Source of the DNA: VRUE01 sp963702705
GTDB lineage: Bacteria > Actinomycetota > Thermoleophilia > Solirubrobacterales > 70-9
Length of the DNA: 64,000 nt
Assembly (NCBI GenBank): GCA_963702705.1
Contig: CAVPDR010000007.1
Span: 248,001 to 312,000, forward strand
Direction of reading: 5' to 3'
Positions 26,308 through 37,408 of the stretch are shown one piece after another; position 1 is the first letter of the stretch; the number at the start of each line of letters is the position of its first letter. The notes beneath the pieces were generated by a model, which saw only the letters and a list, made by a program, of their open reading frames with translations, was not told the DNA's origin and ran no database searches. The position numbers and the translations under genes were made by a program.

Positions 26308-27114
26308 GCATTTTCCGCCCCGCAACGACCCTCGCCTGCGCGCTCGCGCTCCTGGCCTTCGCCGCCCCCGCCTCGGCGGCCGAACTCCCCGCCTACGAAC
26401 TCGACCCGACCCTCTCGCTGCGGGGTGAGTGCAAAGTCGAAGCCTTCGACCCCATACCCGACCCGAGCTGTGTGGGCGAACCCCCGGCCTACCCGGCGCC
26501 CCCCGCCGGCCCGGCCGAACGCTTCAACTACCCGAGGGCGATCGCGGTCGACTCCTTTGGCGACGAGTACGTCGCCAGCTGGGCCGAAACCAATGACGCC
26601 AAAGGGCACGTCGACGTCTTCGACGACGAAGGCTTCTTCATCACCGAGGTTGCCGCCCCCAACGCCCAGAGCATCGCGGTCGACAGCAAAGGCAACCTCT
26701 ACGTCTTCGAAGACAGCGGCAAAATCGTCCGCTACGAACCCTCCAAATACGACGGCGAAGCGGGCGACATCGCTTACGGAGGTCCGCCGGTAACGGTCGT
26801 GACGGGTTCCTTCGTCGGTGCTCTGGACATCGACCGCTCCAACGATCGCCTCTACGTCGCTCAAGGTAACGGCGTGACCATCTATGGCTCCGCCGAAGAA
26901 TCGAATGCCGTGTTCGACGTCGTCGGGCTCGTCGGTGAATGGGTCGAAGCGATCGCGGTCGACAGCCAGCGTCGGCGCATGTACGTGACCTCTTGCGAGG
27001 AAGGGAATATCACCGGATGCGGGGTCAAGGTCTTCGAAGCCGACGACCCCTACAACCTGCTGGAAGAAATTTACGAAGTCCCGACCGAACCGGCGCCCAC
27101 CAAATTCGCCGCCC
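25064..27114 (+). repeat. 2.05-kb direct repeat, copy 2 (end of B2 and start of A3)
   Basis: Partner of 18874-20924. Recombination between the two copies would delete or duplicate one 6190-bp A-B unit in frame. Confidence 0.85.
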
Positions 27115-30100
27115 TCTTCGCCCAGATGGGTCTTGCGGTCGACGAAGTGAGCGGTGACTTCTTCGTCGCCGACATCCCACCGGCGAAGACCGTCTACCGG
27201 TTCGGCGAAGGCTACGAATATCTCTCGCAGCTGAAATCGAGCAAATTCACCACCAACATCGCGATCCAGATCGCCGTCTCAAACGGCAAACGCTCTCCGC
27301 TCGCCGGGCCCTGCGGTTACCCCGACCCCAAAGCGGTGAGCGTCCCCGCCGGGCAGGCCTGCAACCGCCACGACCTCTTCGTCCCGGTGCTCGAAGCCGC
27401 CGGCCGGGCGATCGCCTTCCACCCGCCCGCGCAGACCCAACCGGTGATCGAAGCGGTCTCCAGCGGCGCGATCGGGGAAGTGGAAGCCGAGCTGCGAGCG
27501 CGGATCCTCCCCGGCGGCCAGGACACCGAATACGCCTTCGAGCTCACCACGCAGGCGAGCTTTGAAGCCGAAGGGTTCCAAGGCGCCACCACGGTGGGCC
27601 AAGGCACGATCCCCGCGGGGAGCCTGGCCAGTGAAGTCAGCGCCCACGCCGGCGGGCTCCTCCCCGGCCAGAGCTACCGCTTCCGCGCCGTCGCCGAGAA
27701 CGGCCTCGGCGAAGCCGCCCAGGGCGCCGACAGCGAAGGCGCCTTCGCCACCTATGAGGACGCCACCTCGCCGGGCTCCTGCCCCAACCAGGTGCTGCGC
27801 AGCGGCGCCTCGGCCCGGCTGCCCGACTGCCGCGCCTATGAGCTGGTGACGCCGCCCGAAACCAACGGACGGGCGCCGAAGGGAGGACCATTCGTCGGCA
27901 ACGTGTTTCCGACGGTCGAGTCTTCTTCCAGCGGCGACGCCGTCGGGTTCAAAGTCGTAGGCGGCTCCCTGCCTGGAGGCTCAGGAATCGGGGGTTTCGA
28001 CGGAGATCCCTATTTGGCTACGCGGAATCCGTCGGGCTGGAGCAGTGCGTTGGTAGGCCCCTCAGGAGACGAAGCGACGGCTGCACTTCCGGGCAGCAGC
28101 TCCCCCGACCAAGGCTACTCGTTCTGGACCGCGCGCCTTGAAGGGCCGCGGGTGATCGACAAAATCGACACCGAGTACCTTCGCTACCCCGACGGGCACT
28201 CGGAGCTGATCGGCCGCGGCAGTCTCGGCACCGACCCGCGGGCAAAGGGCAGGCTGATCACCGAGGACGGCAGCCACATCGTCTGGGAAACGATCCAGAT
28301 CGGCTCAGGTGTCCCGATCCAGCTCGAGCCGAACGCGCCGCCAACCGGCACCCGGGCGGTCTATGACCGTACCTCCGACGAAGTCACCCACGTCGTCTCG
28401 CTGCTGCCGGGGGAGGTCACCCCCGCCGCGGGCCAGAACGCCGCCTACGTGGGTGCTTCCCCCGACGGCGAGGGCATCGCCTTCGAACTTGCCAACAAGC
28501 TCTACCTGCGCCTCGGCAACGAAGCGACCTACGAAATCGGCACCGGCGTCACCTTCGCCGGCGTCTCCGAAGGCGGCGACCGCGTCTTCTATGTCGAAGG
28601 CGGCGACCTCAAAGCCTTTGACACCGGTTCCGAAGAAGTCATCGACTTCAGCACCACCGGCGACGTCACCCCGGTCAACGTCGCCGAAGAAGGCGCCCGC
28701 GCCTACTTCGTCTCGCCGAGCGTGATCGGGGGAGCCAATCCCCAGGGCGACGCTCCCGTTCCCCCGGCGAGCGGCCAGGGCATCCTCGGCGCCGAAGGCA
28801 GCGGCACTCTCGCGGCGGCCAAGGGAACCGGCACCCTGACCTCTGAATGGACCCATGTCACCGGCGTCCTGACCGAAGAAGGGACCTTCCAGCGCGGCAT
28901 GCAGGTCACCGGTGCCGGCATCCCCTCCGGAACGACGATCAAAGCCATCGAACCGAACACCCTGATCCTCTCCCAGCCCGCCACCCAGTCGGGTCCGAGC
29001 GCCTTGACCGCCAACTCCACGAAGGTCACCGGCCTCTCGACCTCGGCAGGTGTCTTCGACAAAGGCATGCGGATCACCGGCAACGGCATCCCCGCTGCGA
29101 CGACGATCCAGTCGGTCGGCCCGAACACCCTGACCCTCTCGAACGCCGCCACCCAGTCGGGCTCGACCGCGCTGGTCGCCGGCTCCAGGACAGTGACCGA
29201 CGTCTCCACCGGCGCTGGCACCTTCCGGGTGGGGATGAGCATCACCGGCACCGGCATCCCGGCCGGGACCGTTATCACCGCGATCGACGCAGGCACGCAG
29301 GCCCTGACCCTCTCCAAGGAAGCCGCCGCCACCGGCTCGCAGCCGCTCTCGGCCTTCGCACAGAACCTCTACCTCTCCGAGGAAGGGGCGATCGGCTTCA
29401 TCGGGACGCTCACGGGCCGCGACGTGGAAGGGGAACAAGAAGGGACTGCCGACGGCCTTGGCTTGTGGACCGATGTGCTCGCTACCCAACCGGCCAAGGA
29501 CCCCTCGCGCCTGAACCCCGACGGCTCGGTGCTGCTGTTCCAGTCGCGCGCCGGCCTGACCGGTTACGACCCGGGGGAATTCACTCAGGTCTTTCGCTAT
29601 GACAGCGGCACAGACCGCCTGCAGTGCATCTCCTGCGTGCCGACCGGGGCGGCGGCGGGCGGCGGCAGCAGTCTGGAGCATTTGGCCATCGATTACCTCT
29701 CGTCGGCGCCCCTTACCCCCAGCGCCTTCGTCCACAACCTCAGCCCCGACGGCAAGCGCGCCTTCTTCGAGTCCAGCGAAGCGCTTGTCTCCGCCGACAC
29801 CGACGGCGTGCGGGACGTCTATGAGTGGGAGGCCCAAGGAGTGGGCAGCTGCAACCGCTCCGACGGCTGCGTCTACCTGATCTCCTCGGGCCAAAGCGCC
29901 CGCGACAACTACCTCTACGCCCAGAGCACAGACGGCGCCGACGTCTTCTTCTCAAGCGAGGACCGGCTCAACGGCGAAGACCCCAGCAGCACCCGCTCGA
30001 TCTATGACGCGCGGGTGGGTGGCGGCTTTGCCTCCTCCCAGGCCGCGGGGGAGTGCCTGGGGGAAGCCTGCCAGCCGGTTGCGGTGGCGCCGGACGAGCC

Positions 30101-30263
30101 CATACCCGTCCTCCGCGGTCCCGGCAACGCCACCTCGCCGGCCAAGGCCCGTGCCTCCTGCCCCAAGGGCAAGCGCAAGGTCAAGGCCAGGGGCGGCCGG
30201 ACCCGCTGCGTGAGCAGGCACCACCGCCGAGCCGCCGGCCACGGAAAGGGGGCAGGCCGATGA
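26304..30263 (+). CDS. Secreted double beta-propeller protein with extra repeat domain, A-type copy 3
   Basis: This 1319-aa protein has the A-type order but is ~190 residues longer. An insertion at nt ~28755-29365 (residues ~818-1020) interrupts the TolB-like propeller between SPSVIGGANPQGD and AQNLYLSEEG. It holds three tandem ~48-residue repeats of the type VTGAGIPSGTTIKAIEPNTL followed by TLSxxATxSG. Similar glycine-rich repeats occur in phage and surface proteins (recollection). The first ~270 codons equal A2. ATG 26304 overlaps the B2 stop and the stop overlaps B3. Confidence 0.8.
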   Translation: MSIFRPATTLACALALLAFAAPASAAELPAYELDPTLSLRGECKVEAFDPIPDPSCVGEPPAYPAPPAGPAERFNYPRAIAVDSFGDEYVASWAETNDAKGHVDVFDDEGFFITEVAAPNAQSIAVDSKGNLYVFEDSGKIVRYEPSKYDGEAGDIAYGGPPVTVVTGSFVGALDIDRSNDRLYVAQGNGVTIYGSAEESNAVFDVVGLVGEWVEAIAVDSQRRRMYVTSCEEGNITGCGVKVFEADDPYNLLEEIYEVPTEPAPTKFAALFAQMGLAVDEVSGDFFVADIPPAKTVYRFGEGYEYLSQLKSSKFTTNIAIQIAVSNGKRSPLAGPCGYPDPKAVSVPAGQACNRHDLFVPVLEAAGRAIAFHPPAQTQPVIEAVSSGAIGEVEAELRARILPGGQDTEYAFELTTQASFEAEGFQGATTVGQGTIPAGSLASEVSAHAGGLLPGQSYRFRAVAENGLGEAAQGADSEGAFATYEDATSPGSCPNQVLRSGASARLPDCRAYELVTPPETNGRAPKGGPFVGNVFPTVESSSSGDAVGFKVVGGSLPGGSGIGGFDGDPYLATRNPSGWSSALVGPSGDEATAALPGSSSPDQGYSFWTARLEGPRVIDKIDTEYLRYPDGHSELIGRGSLGTDPRAKGRLITEDGSHIVWETIQIGSGVPIQLEPNAPPTGTRAVYDRTSDEVTHVVSLLPGEVTPAAGQNAAYVGASPDGEGIAFELANKLYLRLGNEATYEIGTGVTFAGVSEGGDRVFYVEGGDLKAFDTGSEEVIDFSTTGDVTPVNVAEEGARAYFVSPSVIGGANPQGDAPVPPASGQGILGAEGSGTLAAAKGTGTLTSEWTHVTGVLTEEGTFQRGMQVTGAGIPSGTTIKAIEPNTLILSQPATQSGPSALTANSTKVTGLSTSAGVFDKGMRITGNGIPAATTIQSVGPNTLTLSNAATQSGSTALVAGSRTVTDVSTGAGTFRVGMSITGTGIPAGTVITAIDAGTQALTLSKEAAATGSQPLSAFAQNLYLSEEGAIGFIGTLTGRDVEGEQEGTADGLGLWTDVLATQPAKDPSRLNPDGSVLLFQSRAGLTGYDPGEFTQVFRYDSGTDRLQCISCVPTGAAAGGGSSLEHLAIDYLSSAPLTPSAFVHNLSPDGKRAFFESSEALVSADTDGVRDVYEWEAQGVGSCNRSDGCVYLISSGQSARDNYLYAQSTDGADVFFSSEDRLNGEDPSSTRSIYDARVGGGFASSQAAGECLGEACQPVAVAPDEPIPVLRGPGNATSPAKARASCPKGKRKVKARGGRTRCVSRHHRRAAGHGKGAGR
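28755..29365 (+). repeat. Three tandem 48-residue repeats inserted in A3
   Basis: The repeats centre on GMQVTGAGIPSGTTIKAIEP, GMRITGNGIPAATTIQSVGP and GMSITGTGIPAGTVITAIDA, each followed by a TLxLSxxAT strand. Adjacent copies share an in-phase layout at the DNA level (GGCATGC...ACCGG). The block is absent from A1 and A2 at the matching position (16380-16410 and 22550-22580). Confidence 0.8.
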
Positions 30264-33067
30264 GGCAGCCCACACACATCGCCCTCGCCTGCGCTGTGCT
30301 CTTCGCCGCCCTGCTCGGCGGGGCGACGGCGAGCGCCGACAAAGACTTCAGCCTCTACGCGATCGAATCTGCCTCGAGCTCGCTGAGCAGCACCCAGGCC
30401 GGCGCCCACGCCGACTTCACCACCGCCTTTGAGCTGAGCGCGACCAAAGAAGTCCCCGCCAAGCCCTACGCCTTCACCCGCGATGTGGTGGTCAAGCTGC
30501 CGGCGGGCATCGCCGGCAACCCGCAGGCCTTCCCCCAGTGCACGCTCGAGCAGTTCGGCGCGACGCCCGAAGAAAGCAAATGCCCCCAGGACGCCCAGGT
30601 CGGCATCACCCGCATCACCCTCGCCGGCACCGTCAACGGCACCCTGATCGAGCCGATCTACAACATGCAGGCCCCCGGCGGGGACGTCGCCGCGCGCTTC
30701 GGCTTCTTCGCCGGCCTCTACCCGACCCTGATCAACGTGCGCCTGGACCCCGCCGACGACACCCTGGTGGCGGCGGTGGAAGGGGCCTCCTCGGCGGCCG
30801 AACCGGTCGCCGCCGAAACCACCTTCTGGGGGGTCCCGGCGGCCCCGGCCCACGACGAACTGCGCCTCACCCCCCAGGAAGCCTTCGCGGGCACCCTGCC
30901 TCCCGGCGGGCGCAAGTCAAACCAGCCGCAGGTCCCCTTCTTCACCAACCCGACCGAGTGCAGCGCCGGAAAGCAGATCACGGTGAGCGCGACCAGCTAC
31001 CAACGCCCCGACGAGGTGAAGAGCATCAGCGCCCCCTTCCCGCAGCTGGGCGGCTGTGAGCTGCTCGAATTCAACCCCGACGCCTCTGCCCGGCCGACCA
31101 CGACCCAGGCAACCAGCCCCACCGGGCTTGACTTCGACCTCTCGCTGCCGACCAAGGGGCTTGAATTCCCCAACCTGAACTCGGGCTCGCAGGTCAAGCG
31201 CGCCGAAGTGATCCTGCCCGAGGGGATGAGCGTCAACCCCTCCGCCGCGGAGGGCTTCGGCGTCTGCTCCCAAGCAGACCTCGCCCGCGAGACCTATAAC
31301 GGCCCACCCAACCAGGGCTGCCCGGAGAGCTCCAAGGTCGGCTCGCTCACCGCGACCACGCCGGTGCTCGACCGCGACGCGGTCGGCTCCCTGTATTTGG
31401 CAAAGCCCTATGAGAACCCCTTCGGCTCGCTTTTGGCCCTCTACCTCGTGGCCAAGATCCCCGACCGCGGCGTCCTGGTCAAGGCGGCGGGCAGGGTCGA
31501 TCTCGACCCCCGCACCGGGCAGCTCACCACCACCTTCGACGACATCCCCCAGCTGCCTGTCGCCACCTTCAGCCTGCGCTTCCGCGAAGGCGCCAGGGCG
31601 CCGCTGGTGACGCCCCCGGCCTGCGGCAGCTACGCGGTGGTGGCCAACTTCACCCCCTGGTCGGCGCCGGGCAAAGTGGTCTCGCGCACCAGCACCTTCA
31701 AGGTCGAAAGCGGGCCCGACCACGGCCCCTGCCCGAGCGGGGGGCTGCCGCCGTTTCGGCCGGGGCTGAAGGCGACGAGCCTCGTGCTCAACGCCGGGCA
31801 GTACTCCCCCTTCTACCTGCACCTCACCCGCACCGACTCCGAACAGGAGATCACCCACTTCTCGATCAAGCTGCCACCGGGCCTGGTGGCAAAGCTCGCC
31901 GGGGTGCCCTTCTGCCCGGAGTCGGGCATCGCCCAGGCAACCGCCCGCAAGGGCATCCACGGCGGCGAAGAAGAGATCAACTCGCCCTCCTGCCCGGCGG
32001 CCTCCGAGATCGGCACCTCCCTGGCCGGGGCCGGAGTGGGCCAGGTCCTCACCTACGTCCCCGGCAAGATCTACCTCGCCGGCCCCTACCGCGGCTCACC
32101 GCTCTCCATAGTCGCGATCACGGCGGCCAAGGCCGGCCCCTTCGACCTCGGCACCGTGGTGATCCGCGAGGCGCTGCAGGTCAACCCCGAAACCGGGGAA
32201 GTCTTCATCGACTCCACCGGCTCGGACCCGATCCCCCACATCATCCAAGGCATACCGGTGCGCCTGCGCGACATCCGCGCCTACGTCGACAAGCCCGAAT
32301 TCACCCTCAACCCGACCGACTGCACCCCGACCTCGACCGCCTCCACGGTCCTGGGCGCGGGCCTTGACTTCGCCTCTGAAGCAGACGACAACCCGCTCAC
32401 CGTCACCTCGCCCTTCCAGGCGGCCGACTGCGCGGCGCTGCCCTTCGCGCCGAAGCTCAGCCTGCGCCTCAGCGGAGGCACCAGGCGCGGGGGCTACCCG
32501 GCGCTGAAGGCCTTCCTGCGGATGAACGGGATCGGCGAAGCGGGAATCGCCAAAGCCCAGGTCACCCTGCCCAGGAGCGAGTTCATCGCCAACGCCCACT
32601 TCAACACGATCTGCACCCGCGTGCAGTTCAAAGAACAGGGCGGCAACGGCGAAGCCTGCCCGGCGGGATCGATCTACGGCTGGGCGCGGGCCAAGTCGCC
32701 GATCCTCTCCGACCCCCTGGAAGGCCCGGTCTTCCTGCGCTCCTCAGAACACGAACTGCCCGACGTCGTCGCCTCGCTCAGGGGCCAGGAGATCAACGTC
32801 CACCTGGTCGGCCACGTCGACTCGGTCAAAGGCCAGCTCAGAAACACCTTCGAAACCGTCCCCGACGCACCAGTCGAATGGGCATCGTTCAACTTCAAGG
32901 GCGGCAAGAAGGGGCTGTTTGAAAACAGCACCAACCTCTGCGCGCAAAAGAACCGCGCCGACGTGCGCTTCACCGGGCAAAACGGCAAGAGGCACAACTA
33001 CAAGCCCGCGGTGAAGGTGAAGTGCGGCAAGCACAAGAAGGCAAAGCAAAAGAGGGCCGCGCGCTGA
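30260..33067 (+). CDS. Large secreted Cys-motif beta-sandwich protein, B-type copy 3
   Basis: This 935-aa protein is nearly identical to B2 apart from the signal peptide (ALACAVLFAALLGGATASA) and the last ~20 residues. The tail changes to KVKCGKHKKAKQKRAAR, resembling the tail of D rather than B1/B2. ATG 30260 overlaps the A3 stop. It is the last member of the tandem A-B array; a 68-bp gap with a small GCCAC/GTGGC hairpin separates it from gene C. Confidence 0.78.
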   Translation: MRQPTHIALACAVLFAALLGGATASADKDFSLYAIESASSSLSSTQAGAHADFTTAFELSATKEVPAKPYAFTRDVVVKLPAGIAGNPQAFPQCTLEQFGATPEESKCPQDAQVGITRITLAGTVNGTLIEPIYNMQAPGGDVAARFGFFAGLYPTLINVRLDPADDTLVAAVEGASSAAEPVAAETTFWGVPAAPAHDELRLTPQEAFAGTLPPGGRKSNQPQVPFFTNPTECSAGKQITVSATSYQRPDEVKSISAPFPQLGGCELLEFNPDASARPTTTQATSPTGLDFDLSLPTKGLEFPNLNSGSQVKRAEVILPEGMSVNPSAAEGFGVCSQADLARETYNGPPNQGCPESSKVGSLTATTPVLDRDAVGSLYLAKPYENPFGSLLALYLVAKIPDRGVLVKAAGRVDLDPRTGQLTTTFDDIPQLPVATFSLRFREGARAPLVTPPACGSYAVVANFTPWSAPGKVVSRTSTFKVESGPDHGPCPSGGLPPFRPGLKATSLVLNAGQYSPFYLHLTRTDSEQEITHFSIKLPPGLVAKLAGVPFCPESGIAQATARKGIHGGEEEINSPSCPAASEIGTSLAGAGVGQVLTYVPGKIYLAGPYRGSPLSIVAITAAKAGPFDLGTVVIREALQVNPETGEVFIDSTGSDPIPHIIQGIPVRLRDIRAYVDKPEFTLNPTDCTPTSTASTVLGAGLDFASEADDNPLTVTSPFQAADCAALPFAPKLSLRLSGGTRRGGYPALKAFLRMNGIGEAGIAKAQVTLPRSEFIANAHFNTICTRVQFKEQGGNGEACPAGSIYGWARAKSPILSDPLEGPVFLRSSEHELPDVVASLRGQEINVHLVGHVDSVKGQLRNTFETVPDAPVEWASFNFKGGKKGLFENSTNLCAQKNRADVRFTGQNGKRHNYKPAVKVKCGKHKKAKQKRAAR
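30298..32943 (+). repeat. 2.6-kb direct repeat, copy 2 (most of B3)
   Basis: Partner of 23535-26180 (offset 6763). The few differences are mostly synonymous, as expected for recent gene conversion. Confidence 0.85.
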
Positions 33068-33135
33068 TGCGCCGTTCTTTGAACACGACCCGCGCCACTT
33101 CAGGGTGGCACGAGGGAAAGGGAGAGTGAGGGAGA

Positions 33136-36100
33136 GTGGAAACGGTGGGGGATCGTAGGAGCCGTCATTTTCGTGGAGGCTTCGCAAGCCTCAAATTCAG
33201 CCGGCGGGCGAGTGTCTGCGCGGTTGCGTTCGCGCTACTTTTCGCCGTCCTCGCGGGAGCGGCCCAGGCCGCCGCTCCCGAAACGATCGCCGCCTACGGC
33301 CAGGGGGCGGGTCAGGTGGATGGGCCTGGCAGCGTCGCGGTCGACCGCGCGAGTGGCGACCTCTACGTTGCCAATGACGCCAACAGCCGCATCGCCAAGT
33401 TCGACGCCCACGGTGACTTTCTCCTTGCCTGGGGCTACGGGGTCGCCGACGGCACCACCCCGGTCCTGCAGACCTGCGGGCCGCAGGCCTCGCCGCCCAC
33501 CGTTCAATGTTTTGCTGGCCTCTTCCATGGTGGAAGCGGCGGACCAGGAGATTCAGTCTTTCCGACGGCCGTCGCCGTCGATCAGTCAAGTGGAGCCGTT
33601 TACGCCACCGAATGGGAGCGGGTGAGTAAGTACACTTCTTCCGGCGCCTTCCTCTTCACCGTCGGCCGCGACGTCAACCAGACCAAGGTGGCCCTCGGCG
33701 GCGCCGCCACCCAGGCTGAAAAGAGCATCTGCACCGCCGCCAGCGGCGACACTTGTGTGAGGGGCGTCGCAGGAACTGGTCCCGGTGAGTTCCGCTACGC
33801 CGCTGCCCTGGCGATCGAGGACTCCGGCCCGAACGCCGGCCGGGTCTGGGTGAGCGAAGCGGGCGGCACCGAACGCCTTGTCGCGATCGAGCCCGGCGGA
33901 GCTTTCGGCCCCGATGTACCGCTTAGCGGCGCCGGCGAAACCCAGTCGCTCGCCGTTGACTCCGCCGGTGACTTCTATGTCGTCAGGCCGGGGACAAGAG
34001 AGACACAACGTATCGGCCTTAAAGGCCTCGCCGGAGCCGACCCCGAAGCCGGCACCGAAGCCGACACCTTCGTCCTCGGCAACCTGCCGCCCAGTTGCTC
34101 TGCCTCGAAAACAGGTCCAATTACTTACCTAAGCGAACATTTGCAGTTTGATGCTTTGGCCTCACAGGCGCTGAAGGAAAAGTGCGGTGACGCGATCGGC
34201 ATCACACAATTCTACGACGGAGAAACCTATGCAGGGGTCGGGTTCAAAAACCGGCTTCTTTACCAGGACGTTGGCCAGCTCACCTGCACCTCCCCCAGCG
34301 GCGGCAGCTGCTCGGTTTCCACCGTGACAAACGGTGCCCCGGGCACCGTCGAGAAGCGCAATCCTTCTGGCGCCCTGCTCGAAACCATCTACAGCGGCGG
34401 CCCCGAAACGCTGACGCTCGATCCGGCGGACAACCTCTATATCGGCGACGCACAAGGGAGATATCACTTTGCGGTGCTCGATCCGACCGGCGAGCAAGTA
34501 TCGCAGTTCGGGTCCGGTCAGGTGATCGGCGCACCCGCGCGAGACCGCTACTTCGGAAGCAACGCTCTCGCGGTCGACCCGGCTGCCGGCAGGCTCTACG
34601 TCGCCAGCTCGGCAGGGGGCGAATCCGAAAGCGCCGTCCAGGCCTTTCCCTTGCCCGACCCTGGCCCGCTCGTCTCCGAACAGGGCGTCGAGAACATCCT
34701 CCCGACCGTCGCCACCCTCACCGCCACCATCAACCCTGAGGGCGAGGGAACCACTTACCGCTTCGAATACGGGACCGACGAAAGCTACGGCCAGAGCACC
34801 CCGACCGCGACCCTTCCCGGCAGCGAGTTCGGAGAAGAAGAAGTCGAGGCACCGATCGCGGGTCTGGCGCCCGAGACGACCTACCACTTCCGTGTCGTGG
34901 CCACGAACCACTGCAACCCGTCCGAACCGGCCCAGGAATGCACCGCACAGGGCGAAGACCGGACCTTCACTACGCCACCGGTGCTGGTGTTCGCCGCCCA
35001 GTGGGCGAGCGACGTCAGCGCCCACAGCGCCCTCCTGCATGGCGAAATCAACCCACTCGGCCTCGAAAGCGAAGCCTGGCTCGAATACGGCACCGACGAA
35101 AGCTACGGTCACGTAGTCCCCCTCGCCAATCTCGGCGATGGAGTCGGCCCCGTCCTGCGCCAGGCCACTCTGACCGGGCTGCAGGCCTCCACCACCTACC
35201 ACTACCGTTTCGCCGGCCGCAACGAACGCAACGGCGTCACCTTCAACGCCCACGGCGCCGATCGCACCTTCACCACCCAGTTCGGCGGCCTCGGCTTCCA
35301 GCTCCCCGACCACCGTGTGTGGGAGATGGTCTCGCCGCCCGACAAGCACGGGGCGAGGCTCTTCGGTGGAGGGGAATGGCTGCTCCAGGCCGACGCCGGC
35401 GGCGACGGCCTCGCCTATCCGAGCAAGCTCTCGCCCGAGGCCGACCCGGAAGGAAACCGCATCCCCGACGTGTCGATGAGCCTGGCGCGCCGCGAAGCGA
35501 ACGGCTCCTGGCACTCCCGGGACATCACCCCTCCCAGTGACCGCCCGGGAGGTTCGCCGCCCGGCAACGGCACCGAATACAAGCTCTTCAGCGCCGACCT
35601 CTCCGAAGCGCTGGTCTCGCCACCGAGTCGCACGCTTCTCTCGGCCGAAGCCTCCGAACGGACGCCCTATCTGCGCCGGAACACCGACCCCGCCGCCTAC
35701 ACCCCGCTGGTCACCGGCAAAGAACCCTTCGCCAACGTGCCGCCCGGAACCGTGTTTGGCGGCAGCGCCTACGTCGGCGACGTGGAAACGATCGGCGCCA
35801 GCCCCGACCTCCGATATCTTGCCCTCAAGTCCAAAGTGCCGCTGGTCGAAGGCGCGGCGGTCTCCGGTTCGACCATCTACGAGTGGTCAAACGGACATAT
35901 CAAGCCGCTCAGCGTGCTGCCGGCCGCAGAAGGCGGTGCCCTCGTCAGGGCGGAGCAGGTTGGTTCGGGGCGCAGCTCGGTGCGCGGGGCGATCTCCGCA
36001 GACGGCTCGCGGGTCTTCTGGAGCGCCGGAAGCGCCGGTATTCAAACGGCTCTGTATGTCCGCGACACCGAGGCCGGGGAAACGGCGCGGCTCGACGTGG

Positions 36101-37408
36101 TCCAGAGCGGTGGGGGTGCCGGCGCGGCGGGGCCGCTCTTCCAGGGAGCGAGCGCGGATGGCAGCGTGGTCTTCTTCACCGGTTCCGAGCAGCTGACCGA
36201 AGACGCCGGCGCCAAAGGTTCCGATCTCTATCGCTGCGAGCTGCCGCCGGGCAGCATCGCCGCCGGTTGCGCGACGCTGACCGACATCAGCGTGCCCGTC
36301 ACCGGCGGTGAAAACGCGGAAGTGCAGGGAATGGCGTCGGCGGTGAGCGAAGACGGCAAGTCCGTGTACTTCGTCGCGAGAGGCGTCCTCGACGAAGCAC
36401 CCAACCAGCTCGGAGACGCCGCCGATTCCGGCGAGCCGAACCTCTACCTCTGGCGAGAGGGCGAGGGGGTTCGCTTCATCGCCACGCTCTTCGAGCCAGG
36501 ACGAAGCCGACTGGGGCGGGTCGGCCGAACCTTCGGTGGCCGACCTCGGCGCCGCCGCCTCGCCTGGCGGTCGCTACCTCGCCTTCATGTCCGCGCGCAG
36601 CCTCACCGGATTCGAAAACCGCGACGCGGCCACCGGCCAGCCGGCGCAGGAGCTCTTCCGCTATGACGCCGTCGCTGACCGCCTCGACTGCGTCTCCTGC
36701 AACCCGACCGGGGCGAGGCCGCACAGCGTCATCGCGCCAGAAACCGCGTCGCTGGTCAATCCGAGCGGTCTCCTGAATGGCCGGCGGCTCGCGGCAGCGC
36801 TGCCACTGGCCACCTCGATGACTATCAAGGGCATCTCCCTCTACCGCCCCCGGGCGGTGCTCGCCAACGGGCGCGTCTTCTTCAACACGGTCGACGCGCT
36901 CGTGCCGGCCGACTCCAACGGGCAGTGGGACGTCTACCAGTACGAGCCCGTGGGGGTGGGGGACTGCCTCCCCACCTCCGGCAGCGCCTCGCTCTCCCGC
37001 TCGGCGGGCGGCTGCGTCTCGCTGCTCTCCTCGGGAACCGCCGAAGACGAAGCCGCGTTCTTCGATGCCGGCGAGACGGGCGATGACGCCTTCTTCTTCA
37101 GCTCCGGCAGGCTCTCGGTGCTCGACGAAGACAGCGAGGTCGACATCTACGACGCCCGCGTGGGGGGCGTGGCGGCGACGCGGCCGGCGAATCCGGAATG
37201 CCTCGGCGAAGACTGCCAGCCTCCCGCGCGGGCCCCCGACGATTCCACCCCGGCGAGCGCCGCCTACCGCGGCCCGGGCAACCCGCCCCCGCCCGCAGCA
37301 AGAACGCGCTGCCCGAAGGGCAAGCGATCCCTGCGGCGCCACGGCCACACGCGGTGCCAGCCGAAGAAGCACAAGCGCCCAGCCCGCGCCGGGAGGGTGA
37401 GCCGATGA
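33136..37408 (+). pseudogene. Secreted NHL/Fn3/TolB-like protein (C-type), interrupted by a 1-bp frameshift
   Basis: From GTG 33136 the frame encodes a signal peptide (FALLFAVLAGAAQAAAP), an NHL propeller (GPGSVAVDRASGDLYVANDA), two Fn3-like domains (TYRFEYGTDESYGQS and AWLEYGTDESYGHV) and a TolB-like region. At 36496-36497 the frame breaks after FIATLFE; removing one C restores QDEADWGGSAEPSVADLGAA and the remaining ~290 codons, including the CPKGKRSLRRHGHTRC tail, to the stop at 37408. The corrected product is 1423 aa. Either a real frameshift, programmed slippage or a sequencing error. The downstream part still overlaps D by ATGA. Confidence 0.75.

Noticed and set aside
13912..33067. Repeat array considered as CRISPR or rearranged transposon
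   Set aside because: Repeats are kilobase-long coding paralogues in one orientation. No short spaced repeats, transposase or terminal inverted repeats are seen.
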